NCBI GenBank assembly: GCA_039679385.1
Contig: JBDKVB010000050.1
Span: 62,001-126,000 of the forward strand
DNA length: 64,000 nucleotides
Source of the DNA: Armatimonadia bacterium
GTDB taxonomy: Bacteria; Armatimonadota; Zipacnadia; Zipacnadales; JABUFB01
Reading direction: 5' to 3'
The notes below the pieces were generated by a model. The model saw only the letters and a list, made by a program, of their open reading frames with translations, ran no database searches and was not told the origin of the DNA. Shown piece after piece: positions 32,787 through 41,998 of this stretch; the first letter of the stretch is position 1, and each line of letters opens with the position of its first letter. Made by a program: the position numbers and the translations under genes.

Positions 32787-34685
32787 ATGGGTTCGCTGGC
32801 CGACCTGGCACGACAGTTTGCCGAACCGCCGCTTGACTACTCACCCATCCCCTTCTGGTTCCTGAACGGAGACCTGGAACCCTCGGAGCTGCGCCGCCAA
32901 CTGCGGCTCATGCGGTCCATCGGCATCGGCACGGTGGTGCTTCATGCCCGCGCCGGGAGAGCTGTGGAGTACCTGTCGCAGGAGTGGTTCGACGCCATCC
33001 GGGTGTGCGTCGACCAGTGCTCCGAACTGCAGATGAAGACCTGGCTGTATGACGAGGACAACTGGCCGTCGGGCTATGCAGGTGGTGAAGTGCTCAAGCG
33101 CTACCCGGAGGGGCAGGCCAAGTGTCTGGCAAGGGTTGGCTCCGAGCCCTGCGAGGGTGTTCACGTCGCCACCGTCGGCGGTCAGAGCTTCGTGCGACAA
33201 CTGACTCCGTGGCATCCGGCCTATAGCGAGGGTTGGTATACGGACCTGATGGACCTCAAGGCCACGCAGACCTTCCTGGAGACGACCCACGAGCGCTATG
33301 CCGAGGCCCTCGGCGACCACCTGGGCACGACGGTAACGGCGGTCTTCACCGATGAGCCGGGCTTCTACAACCACTTCCACAACTGCGCGCCGGGGACGGT
33401 CCCCTGGACCGACGACCTGCCCGCGGAGTTTGAGCGGCGTGTAGGCTACAGCCTCCTGGACTACCTGCCGGCGCTGTTCGAGGATTGCGGCGGGAGTGAG
33501 CTTGTCCGCGTCGACTTCTACCGTGTGGTCAGCCAGCTCATCTGCGAGCGGTACTACGGGCCTCTGCGCGAGTGGTGCCGGGCACACGGCCTGAAGTCAG
33601 TGGGCCATGTGAACAACGAGGAGTACCTGGTCGACCACGTGCGGTACAACGCCGACTTCTTCAGCGCCATGGACGGGCTGGAGGTGCCGGGGATCGACAT
33701 CATCGGTCCTGCAGGCGGATGGCATCGCATGCCCGACAGCTTCCTTCCCAAGCTCGCGGCCTCAGCGGCCCACACTCGCGGCAAGACCCAGGTGATCAGC
33801 GAGACCTACGGGGCCTCGGGCTGGGGCCTGTCCCCGGAGGAGATGCGACGACTGGCCGACTGGCAGAGCGTTCGAGGCGTCACGCGGCTGGTGCCCCATG
33901 CGTTCTACTATTCGGTCGAGGGGTTCCGCTACAACGAGTGCCCGCCCTCACTGTTCTTCCAGGGCCCGCATTGGCCCTACATCCCTGCCCTGATGCGCTA
34001 TCTGACGCGCTGGACGTGGCTGCTGGAGAACACGCAACCGGTGGGCGAGGTCGCCGTGTACTACCCAATTGACTCGGTGCGGGCCGTTACCACCCCTGAG
34101 GTGCCGCCCTCGCTGGGCAACGGTCTGGCAGAGGAGGAGGCAGGCGAGGCCGGCAAGCTGGGGCTGGCCTTCCGCGAGCTGACGGACTCGCTGTTCCGGG
34201 CCAAGGTCGACTTCGAGGTGGTTGACGACACCGCACTGGCGGCTGCCGAGCTCAGGGACGGAGGTCTCGTTCTTGCAGGCCGCCACTTCCGCTGCCTCGT
34301 CTTGCCCCGGGGCGAGCTGAGCGACGCCGTGGAGGGATTCGTCACACAGGCTATACAGGCAGGAGTAACGGTCCTCGAGGGGGCTCCCGAAGCGGTCGTC
34401 GCTGATGCCTCGTGGTGGGCCTGCCTGACCCTGGACCCGCCCTCTACGCAGGTGACGGCGACCCGCAGGGCGACGGAGACCGGCGACCTGTTCCTGATCG
34501 TCAATGAGGGCGAGGACAACTACGAAGGCACGGTACTGCTGCCGGTGAAGGGCGAAGTGACGCAGTGGGATCTGGGTGCCGGCCAAGTGGACCCGTGGCA
34601 AGCCGAGGCGACTGAGGGCGGCACGCTGATCCGGCTGTTCCTGCTCGCCGGAAGTGCCGTGTGCTTCGGTGTGCAGTGGGTCTGA
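32787..34685 (+). CDS. GH106-like glycosidase-related protein
   Basis: 632 residues from ATG 32787 (AAGGAG about 12 bases upstream). The start SPIPFWFLNGDLEPSELRRQLRLMRSIGIGTVVLHAR matches the N-terminal (beta/alpha)8 region of GH106 alpha-L-rhamnosidase-like proteins (W-x-x-N-G then the reverse turn). WLYDEDNWPSGYAGG and VFTDEPGFYNHFHN provide acidic residues typical of the active site, and VISETYGASGWGLSPEEM of the later barrel. A C-terminal beta-rich domain follows. No signal peptide, suggesting a cytoplasmic enzyme acting on imported oligosaccharide. It is shorter than full GH106 enzymes. Substrate inferred only from family. Confidence 0.75.
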   Translation: MGSLADLARQFAEPPLDYSPIPFWFLNGDLEPSELRRQLRLMRSIGIGTVVLHARAGRAVEYLSQEWFDAIRVCVDQCSELQMKTWLYDEDNWPSGYAGGEVLKRYPEGQAKCLARVGSEPCEGVHVATVGGQSFVRQLTPWHPAYSEGWYTDLMDLKATQTFLETTHERYAEALGDHLGTTVTAVFTDEPGFYNHFHNCAPGTVPWTDDLPAEFERRVGYSLLDYLPALFEDCGGSELVRVDFYRVVSQLICERYYGPLREWCRAHGLKSVGHVNNEEYLVDHVRYNADFFSAMDGLEVPGIDIIGPAGGWHRMPDSFLPKLAASAAHTRGKTQVISETYGASGWGLSPEEMRRLADWQSVRGVTRLVPHAFYYSVEGFRYNECPPSLFFQGPHWPYIPALMRYLTRWTWLLENTQPVGEVAVYYPIDSVRAVTTPEVPPSLGNGLAEEEAGEAGKLGLAFRELTDSLFRAKVDFEVVDDTALAAAELRDGGLVLAGRHFRCLVLPRGELSDAVEGFVTQAIQAGVTVLEGAPEAVVADASWWACLTLDPPSTQVTATRRATETGDLFLIVNEGEDNYEGTVLLPVKGEVTQWDLGAGQVDPWQAEATEGGTLIRLFLLAGSAVCFGVQWV

Positions 34686-34713
34686 GGCGTCCTCAGGGCA
34701 GTCAGATAGCAGC

Positions 34714-34748
34714 GAAGGCAGCCCCGGGAAAGGGGCTGCCTTCGGTTT
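34714..34748 (+). terminator. Intrinsic terminator after the GH106-like gene
   Basis: Perfect 12-bp stem GAAGGCAGCCCC (34714-34725) with GGGGCTGCCTTC (34732-34743), 6-base loop, then GGTTT. Starts 29 bases after the stop and also faces the end of the minus-strand gene. Confidence 0.8.
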
Positions 34749-34790
34749 GGGTTCTCTGCTCAGCGGGGCATGGAGCATGAGTGGAAGTCG

Positions 34791-35312
34791 CTAGTCACGG
34801 TGACCAAGGGGACTGTGGTTGCCATCCCGCTCCTGGGGGCCTGGCTGCCCCTCAGCGCCCTCGTGGCGATCCTTGTTCTGTCCGTGGCCCTGCTGCAGGC
34901 CCTGGCCGGCAACCCGGTACTGGCTCAGCCCACCACGAACCGTGTCCATCTGCTGCTGGAGGTCGAGCAACTCGGCCCTCTTGATCTCGATGGCCTTAGC
35001 GTTCGGCCTCTCCGCATCCTGCAGCGTCCACAGCTCCCAGGTCTTCTGGTGGTAGCGGAGCATGAGCGCACCAAGCCTGTTCCACAGCGTCCTGGACTCA
35101 GAGGTGACCCTGATCCGGATCCCCTCGTTCAGGTTGTAGAAGCCATAGCCACGACCGGCCGTCTCGGTGCCGGTCGAGTGGTTGTCACGTGCACCAAAGA
35201 CCGGCTTGCCGGTCGGGCCATTTGCCTTCCCCGGTTCGGCACAGACGCTTACGGCGGTCACCGCGAGTGCCAGGAGGGCCATGCTGATCCAGACCAATCG
35301 TCGCGTTCTCAT
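34791..35312 (-). CDS. Small secreted protein, Spy/CpxP-like
   Basis: 173 residues from ATG 35312 with GGAAGGAA upstream. The signal peptide MRTRRLVWISMALLALAVTAVSVCA is clear. The mature part has a helical segment with LGALMLRYHQKTWELWTLQ and IEIKRAELLDLQQQMDTVR, reminiscent of periplasmic Spy/CpxP or heavy-metal sensor proteins that bind unfolded proteins or metals. The C-terminus is Gln/Gly/His-rich. The opposite strand has a 246-codon frame here but without a convincing N-terminus or SD. Family assignment is weak; secretion is well supported. Confidence 0.6.
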   Translation of the reverse strand: MRTRRLVWISMALLALAVTAVSVCAEPGKANGPTGKPVFGARDNHSTGTETAGRGYGFYNLNEGIRIRVTSESRTLWNRLGALMLRYHQKTWELWTLQDAERPNAKAIEIKRAELLDLQQQMDTVRGGLSQYRVAGQGLQQGHGQNKDRHEGAEGQPGPQERDGNHSPLGHRD

Positions 35313-35407
35313 CGAGCGTTCCTTCCGCCAGGGGTACGCCCCTGGGCAAAACATGAAAGTATGTACTACCGTCTTGTTAGGTCATGGTACCCCGTGCGGG
35401 GTTCCCG

Positions 35408-35439
35408 AAAGCGGGCCTATACCGATCGAAGCCCGCTTT
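35408..35439 (+). other. Terminator-like hairpin in the leader between divergent genes
   Basis: AAAGCGGGC (35408-35416) pairs with GCCCGCTTT (35431-35439), 9 bp, 14-base loop, followed by GTTACC. Just upstream ACCCCGTGCGGGGT (from about 35390) forms another hairpin. They lie in the 190-base gap before the GTG at 35503, so they may form a structured leader or attenuator for that gene. No clear promoter was found. Confidence 0.35.
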
Positions 35440-35502
35440 GTTACCCGGCAGGTTCGACAGGCCTGCTCCGCGAATTGCTCGTAGCAGTTAGGAGGAGAGC
35501 CC

Positions 35503-35892
35503 GTGTCTGACAACGATCAGAGACCATACCACCGAGGTCTGAACCGCACTCAGAGGCGGCTGCTCCTGTGGCTCCCGCTTGTGGGGCTCTGGGCAGTGCT
35601 GTTTCTGGTGTCGAAGAGCCCCGAGAGTGATGACCGTGACTGGCCCAGCTTCGTGATGATGGCCGTCGTGGGCGGCCTCGTGTTTGTGGGAGTGTGGTTG
35701 GCGGTGATGAAGCTGACCACGCCCAAGGCTGCCCCTGAGCAGACCGTCGACGAGAAGGTTGCCCACAGCGGAGGCCGAGCTGCCCTGATCTACGGCAAGG
35801 AAGCGCCCAAGACGGCTGAAGACCAGAAGAGCGACGCCGAGTCGGAGCAAGCGCCCGAATCCTCTCCCCCGGAGCCACCGGCGGAGCCCTGA
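35503..35892 (+). CDS. Small membrane protein with acidic C-terminal tail, unknown function
   Basis: 129 residues, GTG start with GGAGGAG 6-7 bases upstream. Two TMs (LLLWLPLVGLWAVLFLVS and FVMMAVVGGLVFVGVWLAVM) are followed by a charged, Pro/Glu-rich tail ending in PPEPPAEP. No family recognised. The next gene begins 110 bases later on the same strand. A stop-free antisense frame (35790-36722) covers the tail but lacks a start signal. Confidence 0.7.
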   Translation: MSDNDQRPYHRGLNRTQRRLLLWLPLVGLWAVLFLVSKSPESDDRDWPSFVMMAVVGGLVFVGVWLAVMKLTTPKAAPEQTVDEKVAHSGGRAALIYGKEAPKTAEDQKSDAESEQAPESSPPEPPAEP

Positions 35893-36002
35893 AGGCCTGC
35901 AGCACCTCCAACGCAGGTCTGCCGGACGATGAGAGCTTCCGTGCCTTCGGGGTGTCGCTCGGGTCGATGTGATGCCACAGCCTCTCGAAAGGGTTGATCG
36001 AC

Positions 36003-36890
36003 GTGCGCACGATGAGCATGATCTGCTTGGCCCTCACCGCAGCCTCTCTTGCCCTGGCTCAACAGCCGATGACCATGGGCGACATGGAGAGCCTGACCGT
36101 TGTGTCCGCCCAGGACGCCGGCAACTGGGAACCAGCGGAAGCGACCATGACCCAGGCGGCCGCACCCGGTCTCAGTGGGGTGTCCGCTCTGCGGTTCCAC
36201 GTCGAGGTGGACTACAACGCCGGTGAGAAGGCCTATCCCGTCGGGTGGCCGCGAGCCTACTACTCGCTCAAGCAGCCCTGGCAACGCACCTGGGGCGACT
36301 ACGACTATCTTCGGTTCTCCGTCTACACGGAGACCTCCCGCGAGACGCTGCCCTCGAACCCGCTGTCGCTCCTCATCTACGCGCCGGACAAGGGCCACCA
36401 GTACGTCCGCAACCTCTCGGAACTCAAGAAGGGCCAGTGGGTCGACTTCGAGATCCCTGTGTGGAACATCGAGAATCCGCAGGAAGTCACGCGGCTGGGC
36501 GTCTCGCTGAGCGAGTCCAACTATCGCGACCATGACGTGGTGACCTTCACCATCCGCGATCTGTGCCTCGTGCGCCATGCGACACCAGTGGTGAGTCAGC
36601 TCACGGTGAGACCGTCCGTCGCTTACACTGACCTCCCGGTGCTGCGTGTCGGTTTCCGGGCGCTTGGCATCCCCGCAGGCAAGACGGCGGACGCCCTGGT
36701 TACGGTGACCTCCGGCGACCAAGTCGTCACCGAGTCGCGTGAGAAGGTCTCGGCCGGCCTGAACTCACTGCTGGCCAACCTGCAACTCGTGGACCTGGCC
36801 GAGGGCACCTACAAGGTCACGGTCAAGCTGGCTGGCGGGCCGGGTCAGGAAGGGTCACTGAAGGTGGTTACTTCGCCCTGGGCGAGATGA
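36003..36890 (+). CDS. Secreted beta-sandwich (carbohydrate-binding-like) protein
   Basis: About 295 residues. GTG at 36003 has AAAGG 10 bases upstream; a TTG at 35994 is in frame. Signal peptide MSMICLALTAASLALA. The mature part reads like a CIA30/CBM-type jelly roll: LRFHVEVDYNAGEKAYPVGWPRAYYSL, YDYLRFSVYTETS, KGQWVDFEIPVWNI, followed by an Ig-like domain (LTVRPSVAYTDLPVLRVGFRA and on). No catalytic motif is seen, so glycan binding is the likely role. It precedes the DUF4091 gene at 36967 by 76 bases and may share its transcript. Confidence 0.7.
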   Translation: MRTMSMICLALTAASLALAQQPMTMGDMESLTVVSAQDAGNWEPAEATMTQAAAPGLSGVSALRFHVEVDYNAGEKAYPVGWPRAYYSLKQPWQRTWGDYDYLRFSVYTETSRETLPSNPLSLLIYAPDKGHQYVRNLSELKKGQWVDFEIPVWNIENPQEVTRLGVSLSESNYRDHDVVTFTIRDLCLVRHATPVVSQLTVRPSVAYTDLPVLRVGFRALGIPAGKTADALVTVTSGDQVVTESREKVSAGLNSLLANLQLVDLAEGTYKVTVKLAGGPGQEGSLKVVTSPWAR

Positions 36891-36966
36891 CCGCAGTTGG
36901 GACTGCCGCAACCGGATCAGCGCTCAACCATTCCGTGCCTGTATTGAGGCTTGGAGGGGACCGTAG

Positions 36967-39270
36967 ATGCCTTATCTGCTGTTTGCCATCCTGCTGACAG
37001 TGCCCCTGGCGGGTCAGGCTGCGACGTACCAGTACGACTTCGGCACCGACCAGTCGGGGCTCATGGAGGGCTTCACCCGAGTCACCGACAAGGCCGCCTA
37101 CACTGCGGAGAAGGGCTATGGCTGGACCGCGGCGGGCAACATGAAGCCCTATGTCCAGGTCTTCAAGGACGCGGTGCCCAATCCCGGCCGGGGTACCGTC
37201 GATCCGCCCCGGATGTACACCAACGCTCTCACCGAGGACTGCCTCGTCGGCGATGCAGCGCGCACCTTCCAGGTGGACGTGCCGGCCGGTGAGTGGCGGC
37301 TGTACGTGCTGTGCGGCATCAGCTACGGCATGCCGGCGCAGTACTTCGACTTCGACGTCACAGTGGGCGGCCAGAAGACTCGCGTGCAGTTCGAGGGCAG
37401 CTACCAGTTCCGCAACCTGCGACTGTCGGCGACGACCGACGGCAAGCCCCTGCAGATCACCCTCGACCCGCGCAGTAAGTGGGCGCTGAACGCGATCATG
37501 GTCTGGAACGCCGCGGAGGATGAGAAGGTGGCCGGGTTCCTGAAGCCTCTGGAGGAGCAGATGTACGGGCTGCCACCGGAGGAGATGGCCAAGTGGGAGA
37601 AGGACCCACCGCCGCCGACGGCCTCCTGGGACCCAAGGGCCGTCACCCGCACCGACCTGTTCCGGGGCTTCGTGATCTACCACAAACCCTACCTGGAGTG
37701 CGTGTACCCGACCACGAACCCTTACGGGTTCGAGCGCCGACCAGAGATCCGGGTGTTCGCCACTCCCGGCGAGTATGAGCCGCTGACCTTCGAGGTGCGT
37801 ACCCTCTCGGCGCTCACCGGGGTGCGGGTTACTCCGCGAGACCTCGGCCCCATCGAGGCGAACACGATCGACGTGCGCCATGTCCGGTACATGCGAGCAC
37901 GGCCGAACTACACCACGATGTACCGCTACCGAATCGTGCCTGATGTGTTGGAGCGCTTCGACGCTCTCTCCCTTCCAGCCAACGAGAGCCACCGGTTCTG
38001 GCTGACGGTGCAGGTTCCGGAGGATGCGAAGCCCGGCATCTACGAGGGGAGTATCGAGTTCACCGCAGAGGCGGTCCCGGGGCAGCCGAACAAGGTCACA
38101 GTACCGGTGACACTGCGGGTTCTCGACATCAAGCTTCAGGAAGACCCCTCCAAGATCCACGGCATCTACTACTACGACCCGCTGGACCAGTGGGCCAGGG
38201 CGACAGACGAGGTGTCGAAGGACTACTTCTGGCACAAGTCCGAGTTGGAGCACGCCGACATGGTGGCCCACGGCACCCGCAATGTAGTGATGAGCGCCTC
38301 GTGCGGCGCGGCGGACGCCGAGGGCAAGTTCACGGCCAACTGGACGGCGCTCTCGGCCAAGATCGAGATGGCCCGCAAGTTCAACTTCACGCCGCCCTTC
38401 GTGGTGGGCATCAGCACCGGTGCCGTATACAACAAGTACACGAAGGAGAGCTTCGGCGGGCACCTGCGCGGGCTCAAGATGCCGCCGCCGGAGTTCTTCA
38501 CCGAGATGCGCAACATGACGGCCTTCGTCGAGTCGGAGCGCAAGAAGAACGGCTGGCCGGAGTTCCTGTACTACCCGATCGACGAGCCCGGCCAGTCGCC
38601 CGAGGCCGTCAAGTTCATGACGGAGCTGCTGAAGGCCGTTCAGTCGGCGGGCGTCCGGACCTATGTGACGGCAGACCCGACGGCCGAGGCCTTCCAGCCG
38701 ATGAAGCCCTATGTTGACGTCTGGTGCACCCAGCCCTTCGCGCCGGACCGTGAGACCTTGCTGAAGGACACCGCTGCCCGCAAGGTGGAGTACTGGTGCT
38801 ACCCCAACCACGTGAACGGTGAGAATGACCACACACCGGTTGCCGGAGCGCGCATGACCTACGGGTTTGGGTTCTGGCGCTCGGGCTTCAGAACGCTCAT
38901 CCCGTGGATCTACCAGTCGAGCACCGGCGACCCCTTCAACTATCTGGACGGCTCAACCATGGACTTCTTCAACCGCAGCGAGCCGAACGGGACGCCGATC
39001 CCTGTGGCGATGTGGGAGGCCTACCGCGAGGGCTATGACGACTACCGGTACGTGTATACTCTGCAGACACTGATCGACAAGGCGCGGGCTCAGGGCAAGC
39101 AGGCCGAGGCTGATGCCGCGGAGAAAGAACTGCGCTCCGTGTGGGATGCCCTACGGGTGCAGGAGAAGTACAAGTACGATGACCTGTGGGCGCCGGAGGA
39201 GTTCGACGTGTACCGGTGGATGGTAGCGCGGGCGATCCTGAAGCTACACGACGCCGGTGTCCGGGAGTAG
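36967..39270 (+). CDS. Secreted DUF4091 / GH123-like protein with N-terminal galactose-binding-like domain
   Basis: 767 residues. Signal peptide MPYLLFAILLTVPLAGQA. The first ~160 residues (YQYDFGTDQSGLMEGFTRV and FQVDVPAGEWRLYVLCG) form a beta-sandwich of the kind preceding agarases and lyases. From about 220 an Ig-like domain leads to a TIM barrel: IHGIYYYDPLDQW, FLYYPIDEPGQSPEAVKFM with the Asp-Glu pair of GH123-like active sites, TYGFGFWRSGFRTLIPW and the DUF4091 tail EGYDDYRYVYTLQTLID. GH123 enzymes act on beta-N-acetylgalactosaminides by substrate-assisted catalysis. SD GAGGGG. It is followed by hisD after 57 bases. Confidence 0.8.
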   Translation: MPYLLFAILLTVPLAGQAATYQYDFGTDQSGLMEGFTRVTDKAAYTAEKGYGWTAAGNMKPYVQVFKDAVPNPGRGTVDPPRMYTNALTEDCLVGDAARTFQVDVPAGEWRLYVLCGISYGMPAQYFDFDVTVGGQKTRVQFEGSYQFRNLRLSATTDGKPLQITLDPRSKWALNAIMVWNAAEDEKVAGFLKPLEEQMYGLPPEEMAKWEKDPPPPTASWDPRAVTRTDLFRGFVIYHKPYLECVYPTTNPYGFERRPEIRVFATPGEYEPLTFEVRTLSALTGVRVTPRDLGPIEANTIDVRHVRYMRARPNYTTMYRYRIVPDVLERFDALSLPANESHRFWLTVQVPEDAKPGIYEGSIEFTAEAVPGQPNKVTVPVTLRVLDIKLQEDPSKIHGIYYYDPLDQWARATDEVSKDYFWHKSELEHADMVAHGTRNVVMSASCGAADAEGKFTANWTALSAKIEMARKFNFTPPFVVGISTGAVYNKYTKESFGGHLRGLKMPPPEFFTEMRNMTAFVESERKKNGWPEFLYYPIDEPGQSPEAVKFMTELLKAVQSAGVRTYVTADPTAEAFQPMKPYVDVWCTQPFAPDRETLLKDTAARKVEYWCYPNHVNGENDHTPVAGARMTYGFGFWRSGFRTLIPWIYQSSTGDPFNYLDGSTMDFFNRSEPNGTPIPVAMWEAYREGYDDYRYVYTLQTLIDKARAQGKQAEADAAEKELRSVWDALRVQEKYKYDDLWAPEEFDVYRWMVARAILKLHDAGVRE

Positions 39271-39327
39271 CGACCCGCAGCCTGATCTCAGAGAAGGACC
39301 CTTGCCACGCTGTCAGAGGAGGCAGTC

Positions 39328-40623
39328 ATGTCCATCGTCAAGGTTGAGCAGTTGGCAGACCTCACGGCCGAGCGCCGCGAGGCGATCATGAGCCGGTCCA
39401 TGGAGGACATCGGCGACATCTACGAGGGCGTCCGCACGATCTGCGACGACATCAGAAAGCGTGGCGACACGGTCGCTTTGGAGCACTACCGGAAGCTGAA
39501 GGACGACATCAGCCCTGCCGACCTGAAGGTGACGCCGGAGGAGACCGCTGCAGCCTACAAGGTGGTGGGCGAGGAGGTGGTGGCGCAGCTCAAGTTCGTG
39601 GCGGCCAACATCGAGAAGTTCCACCGGGCGCAGTTGGAGCGGGACATGTGGTCGGTGGAGATCGCACCGGGGATCCTGGCCGGTCGCGTCAGCCGGCCAA
39701 TGGATAGCGCGGGCTGCTACATCCCGGGCCGTCAGGCCAGCTACCCCTCCAGCGTGTTGATGACCATCACACCCGCGAAGGTGGCCGGGGTCGAGCATAT
39801 CGTCGCGTGCACACCACCCGACACGGGTATGGTGGCCAACGCGACTTCCCTTGTCGCCGCGGACATCGCCGGGTGCGACGAGGTCTTCAAGATCGGCGGC
39901 CCCTGGGCTGTCGCAAGCATGGCCTACGGGACCGCGACGGTGCCGCGGGTCAACAAGATCGTAGGACCGGGGAACAAGTACGTGACGGCGGCCAAGATGG
40001 CCGTCTTCGGGCAGGTGGCAATTGACTCGCCTGCGGGCCCGAGCGAGATCCTGATCCTTGCTGACGACAGCGCCAACCCGGCCTGGGTAGCGATGGACTT
40101 CTTCTCGCAGGTGGAGCACGACCAGGACGCCGCTGCGGTGCTGGTCACGCCCTGCGCAGAGCTGGCAGAGGCTGTTTCCCGCGAGATCGACCAGAGGTTC
40201 CCGACGATTCCGCGCCGCGAGATTCTTGCCCCGGCGCTGGAGAACAACTCGGCGATTCTGGTGACGAGCACCTTGGACGAGGCGATTGCCTTCACCAACG
40301 ACTATGCGGCGGAGCACCTGGAGGTCGTGACCCGCGATCCGATGCTGGTGCTTCCGCGGATCAAGCACGCCGGGTCGATCTTCCTGGGGCCGTATGCGCC
40401 GGTGCCCGTGGGTGACTACGCTTCGGGAACGAACCACGTCCTGCCCACGGGACAGTGCGCCAAGATGTTCAGCGGTCTGTCCACCGACGACTTCATCAAG
40501 AAGCCGACCTTCCAGCTCCTGTCGAAGCAGGGCCTGGAGTACCTGTCCCATGCGGTGCTGACGCTGTCTGAAGCCGAGGGGCTGCCGATGCACGGCGAGA
40601 CGGTGAAGGTGCGCCTGCAGTAG
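39328..40623 (+). CDS. hisD: Histidinol dehydrogenase family protein
   Basis: 431 residues, normal HisD length, SD GAGGAGG. Zn2+ and catalytic residues match E. coli HisD: SQVEHDQD (Gln and His), AEHLE (Glu326/His327), PVGDYASGTNH (Asp360, His367), and AEGLPMH (Glu414, His419). HisD oxidises L-histidinol to histidine with 2 NAD+. No other his genes are near. Relatives such as HpsN oxidise 2,3-dihydroxypropane-1-sulfonate and share the fold, and the stretch GLSTDDFIKKPTFQLLS differs from textbook HisD. It sits in the carbohydrate region directly behind the DUF4091 gene, so a role outside histidine synthesis is possible. Confidence 0.85.
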   Translation: MSIVKVEQLADLTAERREAIMSRSMEDIGDIYEGVRTICDDIRKRGDTVALEHYRKLKDDISPADLKVTPEETAAAYKVVGEEVVAQLKFVAANIEKFHRAQLERDMWSVEIAPGILAGRVSRPMDSAGCYIPGRQASYPSSVLMTITPAKVAGVEHIVACTPPDTGMVANATSLVAADIAGCDEVFKIGGPWAVASMAYGTATVPRVNKIVGPGNKYVTAAKMAVFGQVAIDSPAGPSEILILADDSANPAWVAMDFFSQVEHDQDAAAVLVTPCAELAEAVSREIDQRFPTIPRREILAPALENNSAILVTSTLDEAIAFTNDYAAEHLEVVTRDPMLVLPRIKHAGSIFLGPYAPVPVGDYASGTNHVLPTGQCAKMFSGLSTDDFIKKPTFQLLSKQGLEYLSHAVLTLSEAEGLPMHGETVKVRLQ

Positions 40624-40646
40624 TTGAAGCTCCGCGCAGAACCCTT

Positions 40647-40679
40647 ACGGGGGCAGGGCCGAAGAGGTCTTGCCCCCGT
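40647..40679. terminator. Bidirectional intrinsic terminator between hisD and holB
   Basis: ACGGGGGCA (40647-40655) pairs with TGCCCCCGT (40671-40679), 9 bp, 15-base loop, T-rich TCTGTTT on the plus side. It lies between two converging genes. Confidence 0.7.
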
Positions 40680-40714
40680 TCTGTTTGCGGAGGAGGAGAG
40701 GCAGACGGCGAAGG

Positions 40715-41869
40715 CTAACGCAGGTCGCCAATGAGGCGGAAGGATAGGACCTCGACCGCCAGACGCAGGTTGGCGTTGCCGCGCAACTGACGGCGCGAGT
40801 GCTCGATGTCCTCACAGGCGCGGCGACACTTGGAGGCCTGCCGACCCTCAGCGAGGGCAGCGAGTTGGTCGAGTCGGTCGGCGTTGACGACCAGGCGCTG
40901 CTCTCCGCCGGCGGTGAGAAGGGCCAGATCGCGGAACCACGAGAGCAGGATGTCGAGGATCTCGTTCGTCTTGGTGCGAAGGATGCGGTCCCGGCTGGCC
41001 TTGAGGGCCTTCTCGGCGAAGTCGTCGCTCTCGGTGGCAAGCCACCAGTCCTCGGCAGCTTCGAGGAGCTTCTCGGTGACTGCCATGCCCTCGAACCAGT
41101 CGCGTCCGGCCAGCGAGGCGGCCAGGTCGAGGAGCTTGCCCCGGAGCTCAAGCACCTGCGGGTGCTCCAGAAGGCGCAGGGCCCAGCCGATTCGTCCGCC
41201 CGAGAGGGCGACCACCGACCGCAGCACTACTGGATCGGTCTCCGGGCACAGCGTGCGGATTCCCTCTTCTGCCTGACTCAGCGGCGCTGGACGGAAAGTC
41301 AGCGACTGACACCGCGAGATGATGGTGGGCAGCAGTCTGGACAGGTTCTGCGTAGTCAGGACGAGGGTGGTGTCGCCCGGCGGCTCCTCGAGGGTTTTGA
41401 GCAGGCGGTTGGCCGAGGCCGGGTTCATGGACTCCGCCGAGCACACGATGAAGATCTTGCGTCGCGCCTGAGAGGCCTTGAGGTTCGCCTGGCTGATGAG
41501 GTCGCCGATCTGCTCGGTGGTGATCATGGCGCCCTCGATCACCATGTCCTTGGCTTCCTCGTCGCCGGCGGCCTGCACCTTCGCCTGCGGACGCACCAGG
41601 TGCACATCGGGATGGCTGTCGCGGTCGATGCGCCGACAGGAGTCGCACTGATCGCAGGCACTGGCGGGGTCGCCCTCGGCTTCGTCACCAAAGAGTGATG
41701 GACCATGCCCGGTGCAGTTGACGGCCTTGGCGAACTCGTGGGCGACGCGGGACTTGCCCACGTTCGGCGGCCCGACAAACAGGTATGCCGGGGCGATGCG
41801 CTCGGAGAGAATCGCGCGTTTGAGAACGGCAATCGGCCGCTCGTGGCCGATGATCTGTGCGAAAGACAT
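40715..41869 (-). CDS. holB: DNA polymerase III subunit delta'
   Basis: 384 residues from ATG 41869 (GGAAGAA upstream). MSFAQIIGHERPIAVLKRAI, P-loop-like VGPPNVGKS (about 36-44), zinc-binding cysteines CDQCDSC with an upstream Cys, and the TLEEPPGDTTLVLTTQ and SRCQSLTF motifs are those of the clamp-loader AAA+ proteins DnaX/HolB. It helps load the beta clamp at the replication fork. The P-loop is intact, as in DnaX-like paralogues. Gene order beside tmk would be usual, but here tmk lies 4 kb away at 46026. Confidence 0.92.
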   Translation of the reverse strand: MSFAQIIGHERPIAVLKRAILSERIAPAYLFVGPPNVGKSRVAHEFAKAVNCTGHGPSLFGDEAEGDPASACDQCDSCRRIDRDSHPDVHLVRPQAKVQAAGDEEAKDMVIEGAMITTEQIGDLISQANLKASQARRKIFIVCSAESMNPASANRLLKTLEEPPGDTTLVLTTQNLSRLLPTIISRCQSLTFRPAPLSQAEEGIRTLCPETDPVVLRSVVALSGGRIGWALRLLEHPQVLELRGKLLDLAASLAGRDWFEGMAVTEKLLEAAEDWWLATESDDFAEKALKASRDRILRTKTNEILDILLSWFRDLALLTAGGEQRLVVNADRLDQLAALAEGRQASKCRRACEDIEHSRRQLRGNANLRLAVEVLSFRLIGDLR

Positions 41870-41998
41870 GATGGGTTCTTCCACTCAAAGTCAGTGACAA
41901 CCTGCCCGGCAGGTCCCTCCCAGGTCGTGGGGGAAGGGATACCGACTACTTGTTCTGGCCCTCCGGATTCCTGAAGGTGGGGCCCTTGGAGGCAGACG

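Noticed and set aside
34770-35510. 246-codon plus-strand frame over the Spy-like gene
   Set aside because: The minus-strand gene has an SD and a clear signal peptide; the plus frame has neither and also runs through the hairpin region and over the start of the next gene.
36868-38832. 654-codon minus-strand reading frame
   Set aside because: Antisense to the DUF4091 gene, which has a signal peptide and DEP active-site motif. Val/Arg/His-rich shadow.
39313-40593. 426-codon minus-strand reading frame
   Set aside because: Antisense to hisD, whose full set of catalytic residues is intact.
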